Below are positions 23,330 through 34,979 of a DNA stretch of 64,000 nucleotides, in pieces. The notes beneath the pieces were generated by a model. The model saw nothing but the letters and a program-made list of their open reading frames with translations, did no database searches and was not told the origin of the DNA. The translations under genes and the position numbers were made by a program. Position 1 is the first letter of the stretch. Each line of letters opens with the position of its first letter. Source of the stretch: Blasia pusilla (taxonomy: Eukaryota > Marchantiophyta > Marchantiopsida > Blasiales); the NCBI GenBank assembly GCA_050084515.1, contig CM114275.1, positions 24,118,001 through 24,182,000 on the forward strand, written 5' to 3'.

Positions 23330-26231
23330 TATATAATTTTAAATTAAGATTGAAATAATATGCGATACTCTTATACGATTTTATTCTTTATAAAATTTTA
23401 AAAATATATATTCTTTCCTTTCCCGCACCCGTTATTTAAATTATTAACTAATTTTAATAAATTAAATGATTTTACTTTTCCATTTAAATTCATTTTACAT
23501 TTTCATAATATTAAATATGAATAAATATGACTATTTTTAAAAAAATTATAAAAATAAAAATAAAAATAAAATCTTAAATCTTAGGTGATTAATAATATTC
23601 CACTCTTCTAAAATATTCCCCTGAAGAATTTCACCCTTCCATACAAATTAAACAATTACAATTTGTTTTCCCTTCCAAAGAAATATGAATAAAGGGACAA
23701 ATTTGTAAGGCTAAATCCGATCATCTTAATTGAGATTTGGAGCTTTGGAAGTCTAAGCTATATGATCTCATAAGGAAAGTCATAGCGAGGCCCAATGGGC
23801 ATATTATGTATTACTTCCGGATAAATTATTAGTGTTAGCCAATAAGAAGTATAAAGGGTAGACTCTCGTAAAGTATAAAGGAAATAACATATAAGGTGGA
23901 TGTTAGTCATGTGGAGTCATTGTCCAAAAAGTAATAGTGTCATTGTACATTGTCGACAGGAAAAGAATTTTGGTCGAGATTTGGTCAAGAGTAAATCTCA
24001 AAGAAAGAAAATGCAATACCTTGAGTTAGATTGGTAAGGTATTAAAATTGACATGAGATTAAAGGAAAAGTCCTTACCATTAAAAAATGACCAAATGGCA
24101 AAAGCTCCTTAAAGTGATTTGGAAGGATAAGTTAAGGGAGAGTAAAACCATGTGTTGGAGAAGCAAATGGGAAGCATTTAGGGAGATCAAAGGCCAAATG
24201 AAAAGCGAAGAAGAACACGCCTCTATGTGGCTAAGTTGTAAATCGCCACTAGAAATATAGAGCACAAGAAGAGTTATGAAGTGAAAGGGGAAATAAGAAT
24301 TCTTTTGTAGAAAGTTGGAGAAGACGTTTTGGATCCTTGAGGGAGCTTTATTTGTGGGTGAGAGGATATTAAGATAATAGTGAAAATCTTTGAGGATGTA
24401 TGTCCTTTAAGAAGTCGAATCACATCAAGATCGTTTCTAAAACTCTCAAAAGTGAAATCAAATGCATAGGGATGTTGCATAAAAGTTTGAATAAAGGTGT
24501 TTGAAGTTGGGAGAGATCAAGGAGGAGTTTGAATATTCTCATTATGGGAATTTTGGAGACTTGAGAGGATAAGTTGAGTGCCTCAATCAATGCCGGAGTG
24601 ATTGCTATTAAAATTTTAAGAAGAGCGACAAAGAAGTTCTTTGAGCTTGTAGATTGTCAAACGAGTTTATAGCTAGATTCTAAGTCTTGGTTCTTGTGCC
24701 TTATTCATAAGCTTAATTGTCTTCTTTTTAAAGAGAACTAAGCCATGAATTTTCTATCTTAGAGTTCAATTTTTTTTGTTGGAAGTGGTTTGACTGGTTA
24801 GTGGCGTGTGGGAAAGTACTTTATTTCAAAAGTTTCAATTTTGTTGACAGTGTTGGCTATGTTTTGACATATAGTAGTATTTTTCCACAACATGTAAGTG
24901 CTCACTTCCATGTGTCATACTTAGATTTAATGAGAGATTTAAATGCGATTGATGACCCCATGATTCAAATGCCTTCAAGCTTCGCCCTAAATTAGGACTT
25001 GGTCCGATAAATACTAAATTTGTGGCGACTTTCCCAATTAATTGCTCCCCAAATAGGACTAGGTCCGTAGGTGAAAAATCCAAAAAAATTCCAAACGGGT
25101 CAGGCCTAGAAGGCATTTGATTTCACTTGCCTCCCATTGGATATGGTTCTCCATTCTTCTGGAAAAAAGATGGAAGCTATAGAAACTTTCCTTCGCTCCG
25201 CATCTCAATCACTTGCTTCCCTTTCCTCCCATCAATTAATCGGATGCTCCCTTACAAGGAATCATAGGTAGCTAGCAAGGTCCCAACAACTTGCGCGTTG
25301 CTTTCATTTCACATGAAAGCATGCCCAAGTTGATGGGACCACCATCTAGTCCCATCAACTTCCTTCATCATCATCCTTAGATTGTAACCATCTGGGATAA
25401 TAAGGGGAGACGGGAGGACTTGGGGGTGTATGGGACCGTGCCCTAATAACATCTTAAATTCCACAATTCAATATGCAAATATGACTACAACGAAGGATTG
25501 CGCTACAAAAAAGTTATTTATAGACAATCTCATTGAAATGCAATTTATTCCTCCGACCATGAGATACATGAAAATGAGATTATAGTGGCATTGCACAAAA
25601 AGCACCAAAAAATAGGAATGTATTGACGTGCCCACAAGAGACATTAACCACCAATGCAACCATTATGTTGTAGGGATCATCCATGAATTAAAGGAAAAAT
25701 GATCTCACGAAGATTGAATCAAACCATGAGCCAATATGTGATTATAATTTTGTGAGAGGTTAGGCAAGATAGATTGGAGTACTGCAACTTACAAACTTTG
25801 TAAGGTTGTCTTATCAATAACCAAGGTAATAAGGGTAATGCTAAGGTTAGGATTATACTCTTAATCCAACAAACCATGGAAAATGTTTGGTGCACAAGGG
25901 CTGAAATCTTGCGATTGCATAGACCTAACCATATTCATGAATGTCTAGTGAAAAAAATTATACATACAGTGATTGAAAAAAACTTTGATCGAATTCTTCA
26001 CAAATCTCAAGTTGTATTCTTCTCAAGATCTAGAGAAAGAGATGAAAAAGTTGAGGAGATAAAGAAGAATCTAGACCAAAGTATTGCCTAAGATAAACTC
26101 TAAGACTAAATGCCATGAATGTATAATCATATTTAAGCATCTTAGACATAAGTAATTAACGCACAAATGCACACATATATTTGGCTTCATTCGCGTAGTT
26201 GAAGTCCTCAAGATCTTGGATTTTTTATCGA

Positions 26232-26267
<36 letters not shown>

Positions 26268-26855
26268 GTTGTAAGCATTGATATCATAAGAAAGAATTTC
26301 CCTCCTCTCATTTGTTTAGTATTTCAAATTAGAGGTCAATTGCAACACTCTTTTGAGTACTCTCTGTTTCTCTCTCTCTCTCGCTCATGCATGGGCAACA
26401 CTCACACTCTATGGTAGAATCCCCTCTCTTCTTATTTGATATGATGTTGTGAACTTTTGCCTCCACTTCCTCATTCTACAATATCCCAATTACAATCAAC
26501 ATGTCTAACCAAAGGTTGGGCTTAAGGATCTGATGGACATTATTACAATATGAGTACAATTTCTTGTCCCTCTCACACTCTCTTCTATAGTTCACAGAAG
26601 GTTGATTATGTGGTAAAGAGCTTCCTTTGGGTTATCAATTGCAAGATCTACATTAAGACTTGTATGTTAGTTCTCTTTCTTTCACATTTAGAGAGAGAAA
26701 AAGAGAATCCTTGCTCTTATAGACTACTTTTATAACATAAGTAACAAAAGTACAAAGTAGCAATGATGCCAACTTAGTTGGCATCATTTTCCTAAAGTAC
26801 TCATTTAATCTACTACTCCTAGCTTTTATCTTCAAATCTTGGTGATGGATATAAT
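23330..26855. other. AT-rich intergenic DNA, no gene seen
   Basis: Very AT-rich between 23330 and 23700, then long non-coding sequence with short ORFs only. A compound (CT)n(TA)n microsatellite lies at 26232-26267. Confidence 0.5.
26232..26267. repeat. (CT)n(TA)n compound microsatellite
   Basis: Nine CT units are followed directly by about nine TA units. Confidence 0.9.
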
Positions 26856-27830
26856 ATGAAGTTAGAAAAATGGTCACCAACCCATGTAAACATTTTGATT
26901 GATGCAATTAGGTGGAAGATGAAACATCATGAGTTACACAATAGAAAACTATCAAGGATGGTTCCACAAAAGTTGAAGTGGGAAAGAGTGGCTTATTATA
27001 TCCTAGATCATGGGCTAACGTGTCATATTCATGATGGAAATGCTTATAAGAAAAAATGGTGTGTCAATGTAATTTTTTTAAAGAAAGTATATGATTGAGA
27101 GAGGAAAGAGAGAGCTTTCATACGATGGCATAACAACATTAAAAAAAAAGGAGAAGGACTCTCAGTTGATCTTCCATAGAGCATACTATGGACAACTTGT
27201 TGAGTGGTTATCAAAACGCCAAGATGTGAATCCGAAGATATTGGTGTAATTTTTTTTAAGTTATCTGGTTTATTTCTACATAATGATCTTGAGGTTACTA
27301 TAATTGATATATCAAGTATGAATGTGTTTGCTTACATCATGGTCCATTCCCAATACTCTTGTGTTTTGTAGAAGTGTTTAAATTGTGATACTTCTTGAAT
27401 ATTGTGATTATCCCATTCCTCATGCTCGATTCTCTCATATGATGGAAAAGGCAAGCGAGATACAAATATCGTTTGTAGGAGTTGGAACATCTTCTCCCAT
27501 ACGTTCATAAAAATATTTTGTTTGATTTTTCTTTGTTCACAAGGACGTAATATTGTGTGTTATATTGAACTTCATATTTCTCATTTCAAGTTTTATCATG
27601 TCTTTTGCGCAAGAACCACAAAAATGAATGAATCACATAGTGATGAGGCTTTTTCTCCACCTATTCCCAAGAGGAGGACCAACTTTGATGATGGCATTAA
27701 ACACAAGTGATGTAAGAGCTATGTGGATGCTACCATAGCTCAAGCCTTGATAACATCAAGTAAAGAGATGATGAATATTATGAGGGAGATTGTTATGGAC
27801 GACTAGAAAATATATACCAACAAGAAGTAA
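26856..27830 (+). pseudogene. Decayed trihelix/Myb-SANT-like gene
   Basis: 26856-27098 encodes KWSPTHVNILIDAIRWK, then KLKWERVAYYILD, then GNAYKKKW and FLKKVYD: the Trp spacing and KKW...K.Y ending of plant trihelix/SANT-like DNA-binding domains, as in trihelix factors and plant PIF/Pong accessory proteins. After an in-frame stop the same frame continues with ERKERAFIRWHNNIKKKGEG. Near 27624-27800 a second block (SPPIPKRRTNFDDG, then ALITSSKEMMNIMREI) looks like the C-terminal tail of such a protein, again broken by stops. Whether this was a host gene or a transposon accessory gene cannot be told; no transposase was seen beside it. Confidence 0.4.
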
Positions 27831-27993
27831 ATGCTTTTGAGGAATAAGAGGAGATATATGCATTGTATAACATAAAAGAAGACATACGCATTTTATAAAT
27901 GACTATACTTAATTGAAATGATTGCATAACCTTGTACATATTTTATACAAAACCCATATATGTAAGTCTTTATTTAATATATTGGAACTATAT

Positions 27994-28995
27994 TGTCGCG
28001 ACCCTCATGACCAAACAAGTGCCAAGCGGAACATCGGAACATTAGCGGGCTCACGCTAAGATGGTTTGCGCGTTGGAGTTGTCTCAAAGAGGAGACAAGA
28101 GACGAGACGCGAGCGAGAAGTCGCGTCTCAGATGTGATGGTCGCGACTCAAAACCCGGACCAAACGCGGAATGAGACTTGAAAGAAGTCGAGTCTAGGAA
28201 GTGGGTTGCCAAAAGGAAGATCCGGATTTGGAACGCCACTAGCGTTTGAGAATTTCCGACTGTATTTATGGCCATAACTTTTAGCGCCAAGATGCATTTG
28301 GAGCAAATAAGGGTGCGTTGGAAATCTTATGGAGATCCGGTCCAAACGCACCAAAGATCGCTGCAAACGCATAAGCAGTGGCCGAGATACAACCCGAAAA
28401 CGAATGTAAGTGGAGTCCGGTTGAGGGCCACAATGAAGGGCCCGAACCTCTTTTCCCAAAGGGGAGGGGTTATTGGAGAACCACAGAAGTACTAGTAAGG
28501 GGGAAAGTCTCCGAGAGTGCTTGGAACCCAAACCCCACTTTGGGCGCCGCGGGGCGGCTCAAGGGCATGGAACGGAACGTGAGTTTGGGCGTTGGGTTGG
28601 AAAACCTGCACCAAGTCCATTGAGGCGATTTTAGACATCCCTCTTGGATTTCACGCCGCGACTCAATTACTTGGGTCTCGGTTCGGAACTCGCACGAGGA
28701 CCGTTGAACAGTTGGGATCGCTAGGCGTGCAAGTGCCGTTTCAGATCCCTGGACTAACCAGGAAGTCTGTTCCAAGTCTTGAAGGACTTGCCATGTTTTG
28801 GAAGCTAGGAACTAAGGAAGGTTGAGCTTGATGAGACGCCGAGTCGAGGACTCGATGGGTTGGAACGCCGGTTGGCCTAGACCCGACTAACGAGAGTGCG
28901 TGTTTGGGTGCAGATCGGCGATGAGTTCGTGACCTACTGAACGCACGCTTCCGCAACACTAAAGATTGACGTTCAACGAGAGTAGGGGCGCGACA
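27994..28995 (+). repeat. ~1.0-kb LTR-like repeat, copy 2
   Basis: Starts TGTCGCGACC and ends GGGGCGCGACA, so the outer 7 bp (TGTCGCG/CGCGACA) form a short inverted repeat with TG..CA ends, as in LTRs. It is colinear with 9143-10149 in opposite orientation. It is more GC-rich than its surroundings. Flanking pentamers (TATAT and AGTCC) do not match, so no target duplication is visible. It contains no coding domain I recognise. Confidence 0.65.
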
Positions 28996-29574
28996 AGTCC
29001 ATTTTGGTTTCATTCCGATAGCAAAATTAAAAATGATGGAAGCTTGCAAGGAAGACCATAGCTCCGCCGCCTCATGCCAAGAGGTTCAACAAAGAGAGAA
29101 TGAGATCTCAAGCTCTCTCTCTTGGAGGTATATCCCCTTCCCTCTCCCAAGCTCTCTCCTCGGTAAACTATGCTCGTAGGTCATCTCCTTGGCTCTTGAC
29201 TTGTTGCAGCGGGTTAAGGACCACTTCCTAAAATCGGAAGTCAACTATACAAAAAACAGTTACTTACCCCAAATAATAAGTTCCTCAATATGCCTCCAAA
29301 TCAACCGAAACAAAGGGGAAATCTGCTCTCGCAAGTTACTCGCGGCCTCAACAGGTCATCCTCGATCTCTTGAGGCTGTCCTCCTAAATCTCCGAAGGTG
29401 CGCTACTAGATCTTGCCGATCTATCATAAAAGACATGATACCTTCAATTATAGTAGAGCTAGTTTGTGTTCGTACGATGCCAAGGATTAAAAATGATGGA
29501 TAATTTTGAATTACTCATCATTACATATAATTGAATGATTTAACCTCTTAAATCAATTTCGGGTGATTCTACTG

Positions 29575-29646
<72 letters not shown>

Positions 29647-30463
29647 GTTGATCTTATTGGCTGAAAGGGGCATGTGTCAAGAGGAGAAGTGTTTTGAAAT
29701 AAAGAAGATGTTTTGCCATAGTAATATAGATAAGAAGTGACATTTTTGGGGGAGAGAGGTATAAAGATATCTTACATGCGATCATGTATTCAACTCTTAC
29801 AATAACCCACTTTTATTCAATGTTCTCATAAACCTTCTTTTGAGAAAGACCCCAACTCTTTGCACTCTCTATCCATTTTTTCTCATGTTTTTGAAATTTC
29901 ACTCTTTTCACCATTATCTTCCCATCTCTTTTCTTGTGGTTTTCATCTTTCTTTTCTTCACAAAGGAAGATTTGAGACTCTTAATCTCTTCATAACTTTG
30001 AGATTGGTAGGGTTCCAAGCAAAGATTGCACCTCATCACCAATTCTGTTACATTCTCACATATGTATTGGTTTTGGCATGTTACCATATGTGGTCTACCC
30101 ATGAGGGTTGTGCAAACTATGATCCATTCATTTTACAACTCTCAACTTTGCCCCTACTCTAACGCTTCCCTCACATGTACTTTACTTGTGTAAAGTTGAA
30201 TTGAGATAATCTGGAGAGGGGTTTGACCTTGGTGGCCCGTATGCTATCCCTTGGTTGATGTGAAAGGGTAACTTTGTTTCCTATAACGTTCATCTTGTCC
30301 TCTAAGCTGCAAGTGGGATATAACCTAGTGAGATTTTCACTAGGAAGTGGGAAACTTAAATTGTACTGAAAAGCTGCAATTTTGAATTCTTAGAACATCT
30401 AGTTATTCAGCAAACGTTGGTTCTTGGTATCACATTGCTTCCAGTATTTCAATGAATTCAAAT
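28996..30463. other. Intergenic with a long AG/TG microsatellite
   Basis: No gene recognised. The notable feature is the compound microsatellite at 29577-29644. Confidence 0.5.
29577..29644. repeat. (AG)20(TG)14 compound microsatellite
   Basis: A pure AG run (29577-29616) switches directly to a pure TG run (29617-29644). Confidence 0.95.
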
Positions 30464-30667
30464 TCATTTTTTCCCATTGCATGTGGCTCCTATAGAACGT
30501 ACACATTGTGCATAATGTTTCATGTCCGGTGCATGGTCAGTTCGGATAGAAATCTCACTCCACTGTGATGTAGGAATGTGTTCAAGGTGATAACGCTGCC
30601 GCAGATTGGTCACAGGAACTTCATTGAACCTCGTTGATGTGTGATCAGAAGACTTTGCTTTCAAGAA
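30464..30667 (-). CDS. Possible orphan terminal exon, 67 residues
   Basis: On the minus strand a strong pyrimidine tract and acceptor (CTTTTTGTCTCTTTCAG) is followed by 67 open codons, beginning FLKAKSSDHTSTRFNEVPV and ending CNGKK-stop. The acceptor and the non-repetitive, charged composition suggest an exon, but I do not recognise the protein. The nearest upstream minus-strand coding unit (31574-31939) has its own stop codon, so this would have to be an alternative 3' end of it or part of another gene. Confidence 0.25.
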   Translation of the reverse strand, partial: FLKAKSSDHTSTRFNEVPVTNLRQRYHLEHIPTSQWSEISIRTDHAPDMKHYAQCVRSIGATCNGKK

Positions 30668-31573
30668 CTGAAAGAGACAAAAAGAGTTACACAGTTTGGG
30701 TCCAAATTTTACTCCTTCAGTCAGGAGGGAAATCATTGTTGAAATACTGCCACTAATGTTCTGATCTCTGTTTTGGGACACAAGTTCCTTAACAGAAAGA
30801 CTCTTGTGCCAAGTTGGTCATTCTAGGATTCCGACACCCGATTGCCATTTGACTGAGGTACATGGCATCTTGAGCATGGTACGGATCTACTACTGTCTTT
30901 CACTCACACCTTCTTGCCAGTGGTTTGAGCTAGCATAACCACCTCAATGTGAAGGTTTATCCATTAATGCATGAGAATACACACTCTGAGCCCTTCATCC
31001 TCATATTCCAGGAACAAAGATATGGTATACTATGTGGATTTATCAGGCGTTCTAACCTCACCTACACACAGCTCTCCATGATTACAATAGTCCTCGTAAC
31101 ATTTAACAACATTTAACATAAATTGAGAAGGTTGGAGAATACAATGGTTGTGGCCAAAGGAAACAACTCCGATAGAGGATCCACTGCTCCAAAAACAAAC
31201 TTCCCAGTAAAATGACCAGATTACACCTCGTCCTGCCAGTATAGTCTAAACAAAGAGCAAGGACCCCTTCCAATTCTCAACTTATTGTTGTTGTAGTTCA
31301 ACATCTCTAAAAGTTTCAAGCCAAGATTCAGCCAATTATTCCCCTCTGTACAATCTTCTAAGTCTTGTGATTGCAACTGGATAAACCACGATAACAATAT
31401 GTTTTGCTAAGGAGCTACTTCGACCAAAATAGCTTGTAAGGATTGTGGGAGGGTTTTGAGGGCAAACATCTACAAATCTCAGAAAGTAAATCTGATAAGA
31501 ACTGCCTGTGACACATGACTGAGAACCCATAATCAATGATGAATCGAATGGTCTGTTTTCAAGGCAGCTTATT

Positions 31574-31939
31574 CTACTTTTGATAACCATGCCCGGGGGT
31601 ATCATTCATATGATACTCTTTACCCAGCACAAACCATTTGCCAGGAGTGGGTGCGAGTCCCTCCATTGTAATTTCCGAAGGTGATACCTCTTCCACCTTT
31701 GTGGTAGGTGGAGTCCTTCGTCGATCTCTTGTGTAGTATTTGATATCAAATACATGCTCAGGTTCTGCATGCGGTACCAAGACACGTTTTGGTTGCGTTG
31801 CAGGAGCATGCTGTCTGTAATCAATGGCGTCTGGAAGTGGGTCAATATATTCTGCACCAGAAACGGGACCTGTGATCTCCCATGGTTTCTTCAGCCACTT
31901 CACAGCACCTGCGGTGAGGCCCCTCAACTTGTTCGACAT
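31574..31939 (-). CDS. Small plant complex I (ESSS-like) protein
   Basis: A 121-residue protein in one coding exon. It matches my recollection of the plant family annotated as ESSS/NDUFB11-type subunit of mitochondrial NADH:ubiquinone oxidoreductase: a basic amphipathic start (MSNKLRGLTAGAVKWLKKPW), then EITGP..EY, a YR..APAT segment, PHAEPEHVFDIKYYTRDRRR, and a C-terminal GHGYQK. I see no long membrane segment. Such proteins sit in the membrane arm; here this is family knowledge, not sequence evidence. The ATG lies 4 nt after a good acceptor (CAAATTCAG|GGAA), so the 5' leader is probably spliced, with leader exons upstream around 32.7-33.2 kb. Identification is from memory of the pattern. 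Confidence 0.6.
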   Translation of the reverse strand: MSNKLRGLTAGAVKWLKKPWEITGPVSGAEYIDPLPDAIDYRQHAPATQPKRVLVPHAEPEHVFDIKYYTRDRRRTPPTTKVEEVSPSEITMEGLAPTPGKWFVLGKEYHMNDTPGHGYQK

Positions 31940-32741
31940 TTCCCTGAATTTGAATCATTTAAGTACAGGTTATTTGAGGATAATAGTTTTCTCCACGCGC
32001 ACAGGCAAGTAAATGACGCTAATGCAGCTCCTAGCCTCTCAATGGACTACATCCAATGTCACTGCTCTTCATTTCCAAAGATTCATCCTTGACCTAGCAG
32101 ATTTTTAAAACTTGCTGGGTCTTACCACAATCCACAACTGCCCTCACTCTTCCTCTACAGTTCTTGTTTGCTATAAAACTTTGGAAGAAGATCAATCAAG
32201 TGCAGATGCGAACTAAATTGCAGCCAAGAGATACTCTGATCATAAAATTACTAGCAGTACCAGGTCGTTCAACAGCAATTTCTAAGACACTACTCGTGAC
32301 ACAATCAGAAGCAGCTTCCAAGATGTCGCTCAATAAGAAAGAATCTCTATCTATCTCTCCTTCTGTCAGTTCTGCGCGTCCATACTCGTAGCTTTCACAA
32401 GTTCACAAAGCCAGAAAAACGTAATGACCTTGGTGTGCTAGAATTCCTTTGTCTTCTTCAAAATTTGACCTCGTACATACAGCACGACAAGAATATCCTC
32501 ATTAATTACGACAGGCTCTCATTAATGAGTACGATCTCTCAAAAAACAATGGCCATTCATCGCAAGAATATTTATCTTCTTCCCAAATTTTCCTCCCACG
32601 CATAGACTGCACATCCAGAATGTCGTCCTTTCTAACCAGCAATCTGATCCGCTCCGCATAACCCTGCTTATCAATCGTTGAGACCATGATTCCATAAACT
32701 GACATAGCTAGACGATCAATGTCTCCGTGATGCTCGGATTC

Positions 32742-33040
32742 CTCTCTCTCTCTCTCCCTCCCTCCCAGAAAGCCATTCACTTTCAGGAACACGAACGCAA
32801 GGAGACAAGGACGACACACAAACCTCAACCTCAAGAGACCAATCGGCCGACGGGTGACCCAATATAGTACAACCACGGACGATTCCTCCCACTTTCCTCG
32901 AGCTCCGCAAATTCTTCAGATTCGGCAACGATGTCCTCTAGTATCAGCGAACAAATTCTTATTCCCTATCCGTTCGGCGTTCCGCAATGATCTGAACGGA
33001 CAGCGAGAGGATTCCTCCTCTCTCTCTCTCTCTCTCTCTG
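32742..33040 (-). promoter_or_regulatory. (AG)n tracts in the promoter/leader of the ESSS-like gene
   Basis: Two pyrimidine runs on the plus strand (about 32742-32765 and 33015-33040), so AG on the sense strand of the gene at 31574-31939. They probably lie in or near its first, non-coding exon. This parallels the tracts at CSTF77 and at 57655. Confidence 0.4.
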
Positions 33041-33423
33041 TTTTCCTTTTCGTTGATGTCACAGGTCCTCTCCCCGCAACAGAGATCCGAGCTCTGCTTA
33101 GGGCAGCGTCTGCTGCAGTTTCTTTCCGGTCGTCTTTCCTTTGTCGGTTCCGGGATCCTCTCCCGTACGTCCGAACATGGGCCGCTTTCCCTTCCTTCCC
33201 CAAGTCATACTGGAGCGGGTCTTCCTATCGGAGGAGAGTGCCACTCTCTTTTTGGTTTTGGGATTAATTTACAATATATTAACCATGGGTAAGGAGAGGA
33301 GTAATAGGCAGGAGACTACTACTGCCTAAGAGAATAAGGAGGGGGAGAAGTTACTAATTGAGGGTAATTAATTGAGGAGATGGGATCATCTCACATGCAT
33401 CCAATCCCACGGCGTAGCTTTTG

Positions 33424-33915
33424 CACTCAAGATAGCCTACAAGTGAGGGCCGTCATAAGAAACTCACATCGAACGGTTGAAAAGACTGCAGACTAACTTG
33501 CATTCTCCAGCCTCTGCACTCAAGATCGCTACAAGTGAGGGCCGTAATAAGAAACTCACGTCGAACGGCTGAAAAGGTTGTAGAATAACCTGCATTCTGC
33601 ATCCTCTTCACTCAGAATCGCCTACAAGTGAGGGCCGTAATAAGAAACCCACATCGAACGGCTGAAAAGGTTGTAGAATAACCTGCATTCTGCATCCTCT
33701 TCACTCAGAATCGCCTACAAGTGAGGGCCGTAATAAGAAACCCACATCGAACGGCTGAAAAGGTTGTAGAATAACGTGCATTATGCATCCTCTTCACTCA
33801 GAATCGCCTACAAGTGAGGGCGGTAATAAGAAACCCACATCGAATGGCTAAAATGGCTGTAGAATAACGTGCATTTTGCATCCTCTTCACTCATGATCGT
33901 CTACAAGCAAGGGTT
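33424..33915. repeat. 93-bp minisatellite, five units plus a partial sixth
   Basis: Units start at 33424, 33517, 33609, 33702, 33795 and 33888 (partial), each beginning CACTCA and carrying CTACAAGTGAGGGCCGTAA and TCGAACGGCTGAAAAGG. Units three and four are nearly identical, so that duplication is recent; the outer units are more diverged. It lies just upstream of the ESSS-like gene promoter. Confidence 0.9.
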
Positions 33916-34233
33916 GTAAACATCTCTTTCCTTGACAAGTGGCAATTGAGCAACAAGAAAATGTTTACCCCTCTACAAGCAGGAAGAAAAAATATTGTGT
34001 TTATTATGATTACTACCTTGACTCTTGTGCATGGCACAGACTGTCCACTAGTATATTATTATCTATATTATTATTGGAGAGTGCCTTCTTAATTTGCAAG
34101 CACGTCTGTACTTGACATAGGGCAATCGGGCAACAAGAAAATGTTTCCCCCTCTACAGGCAGCAAGAAAAACATATTGTGTTTGGCATGATTACTACCTT
34201 CACTCCCATGTATGGCATATGTTGCCCACTAGT
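33916..34233 (+). mobile_element. Two tandem Helitron-like units
   Basis: About 33916-34052 and 34062-34233 are related (GCAACAAGAAAATGTTT.CCC, then ATATTGTGTTT and ATGATTACTACCTT) and both end CCACTAGT. The first has the stem TGTGC/GCACA about 10 nt before its end, the position of the Helitron 3' hairpin. The second starts A|TCTATATTATTATTGG. The base after CTAGT is A rather than the usual T, which lowers confidence. Confidence 0.5.
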
Positions 34234-34679
34234 ATATACGAGAGCAAATTTATCAAAGTGATATCCTTTGAATTCTAATGGAGATTAAACAAAGCAACAA
34301 AGGGCTTTGAATGAATATGTGTCATGGAAAGAATATCAAAGATCAAGAAGACCTCGACTATTAGCTCTCATGTGCATGATATTTTCTCATCAATAAATGT
34401 ACTTAAAATTATTTTTTAGTATTTATAAGCTAAGTCTTTGTCAAATGCAATTTGCCTACGTTTGATACAACATTGCTTCTATGTACAGTGCATGCTTGTG
34501 CAACTTGTGCATACGTAGTGAATAATGTATATAATGCATATGTAGTGAATAATGCCCATTCACCGTGTAGGAGTAATGATGTATGTAGATAAATATTTGT
34601 AAAAATATTTTAAAATTTTATTTCACTCGAGAATCTTTTTATATACTATATTTCGTGTATAGTGACTTCTTTTTTGCAG

Positions 34680-34973
34680 GTTCATTGTTACCAAATGTAA
34701 TGTGAATGGAACTTCTCTTCCCTACTCCAGATAATGCTACATACAATTGACCATGTGAAAATACAGGAGTAGGCAAGCAAATTCTGACCTTTTGTACAGT
34801 TTGACCTTGAGACTTATCAATAGTCGTAGCAAAAGTTGGACAAATAGATCAAATGGCAAACCACAGTCAGATGCAATCAATGGGATACGTGGAATAAAAA
34901 CTTGATCTCCAATATTCTTCCCAATGATGATTTCAACATCTATGCAATGTTGCATGAGTCCACGAATCACCAA
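34680..34973 (-). pseudogene. Helitron helicase C-terminal fragment, frameshifted
   Basis: On the minus strand the fragment reads GKNIGDQVFIPRIPLIASD..LPFDL, then in another frame [28 protein letters not shown] and [12 protein letters not shown]. These are the last motifs of the PIF1-like helicase of Helitrons, colinear with 38820-39100. The segment corresponding to RRFKFPIRR is missing and the frame is broken. No replication-initiator (Rep) domain is attached. Confidence 0.8.
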
Positions 34974-34979
34974 TCTAGT

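Noticed and set aside
32502-32876. 124-residue minus-strand ORF upstream of the ESSS-like gene
   Set aside because: It runs through a pyrimidine-rich leader and the AG tract, has no recognisable domain, and is better explained as leader or intron sequence.
33424-33915. Regular repeats suggesting a CRISPR array
   Set aside because: The 93-bp units are contiguous with no unique spacers and the genome is a plant; this is a minisatellite.
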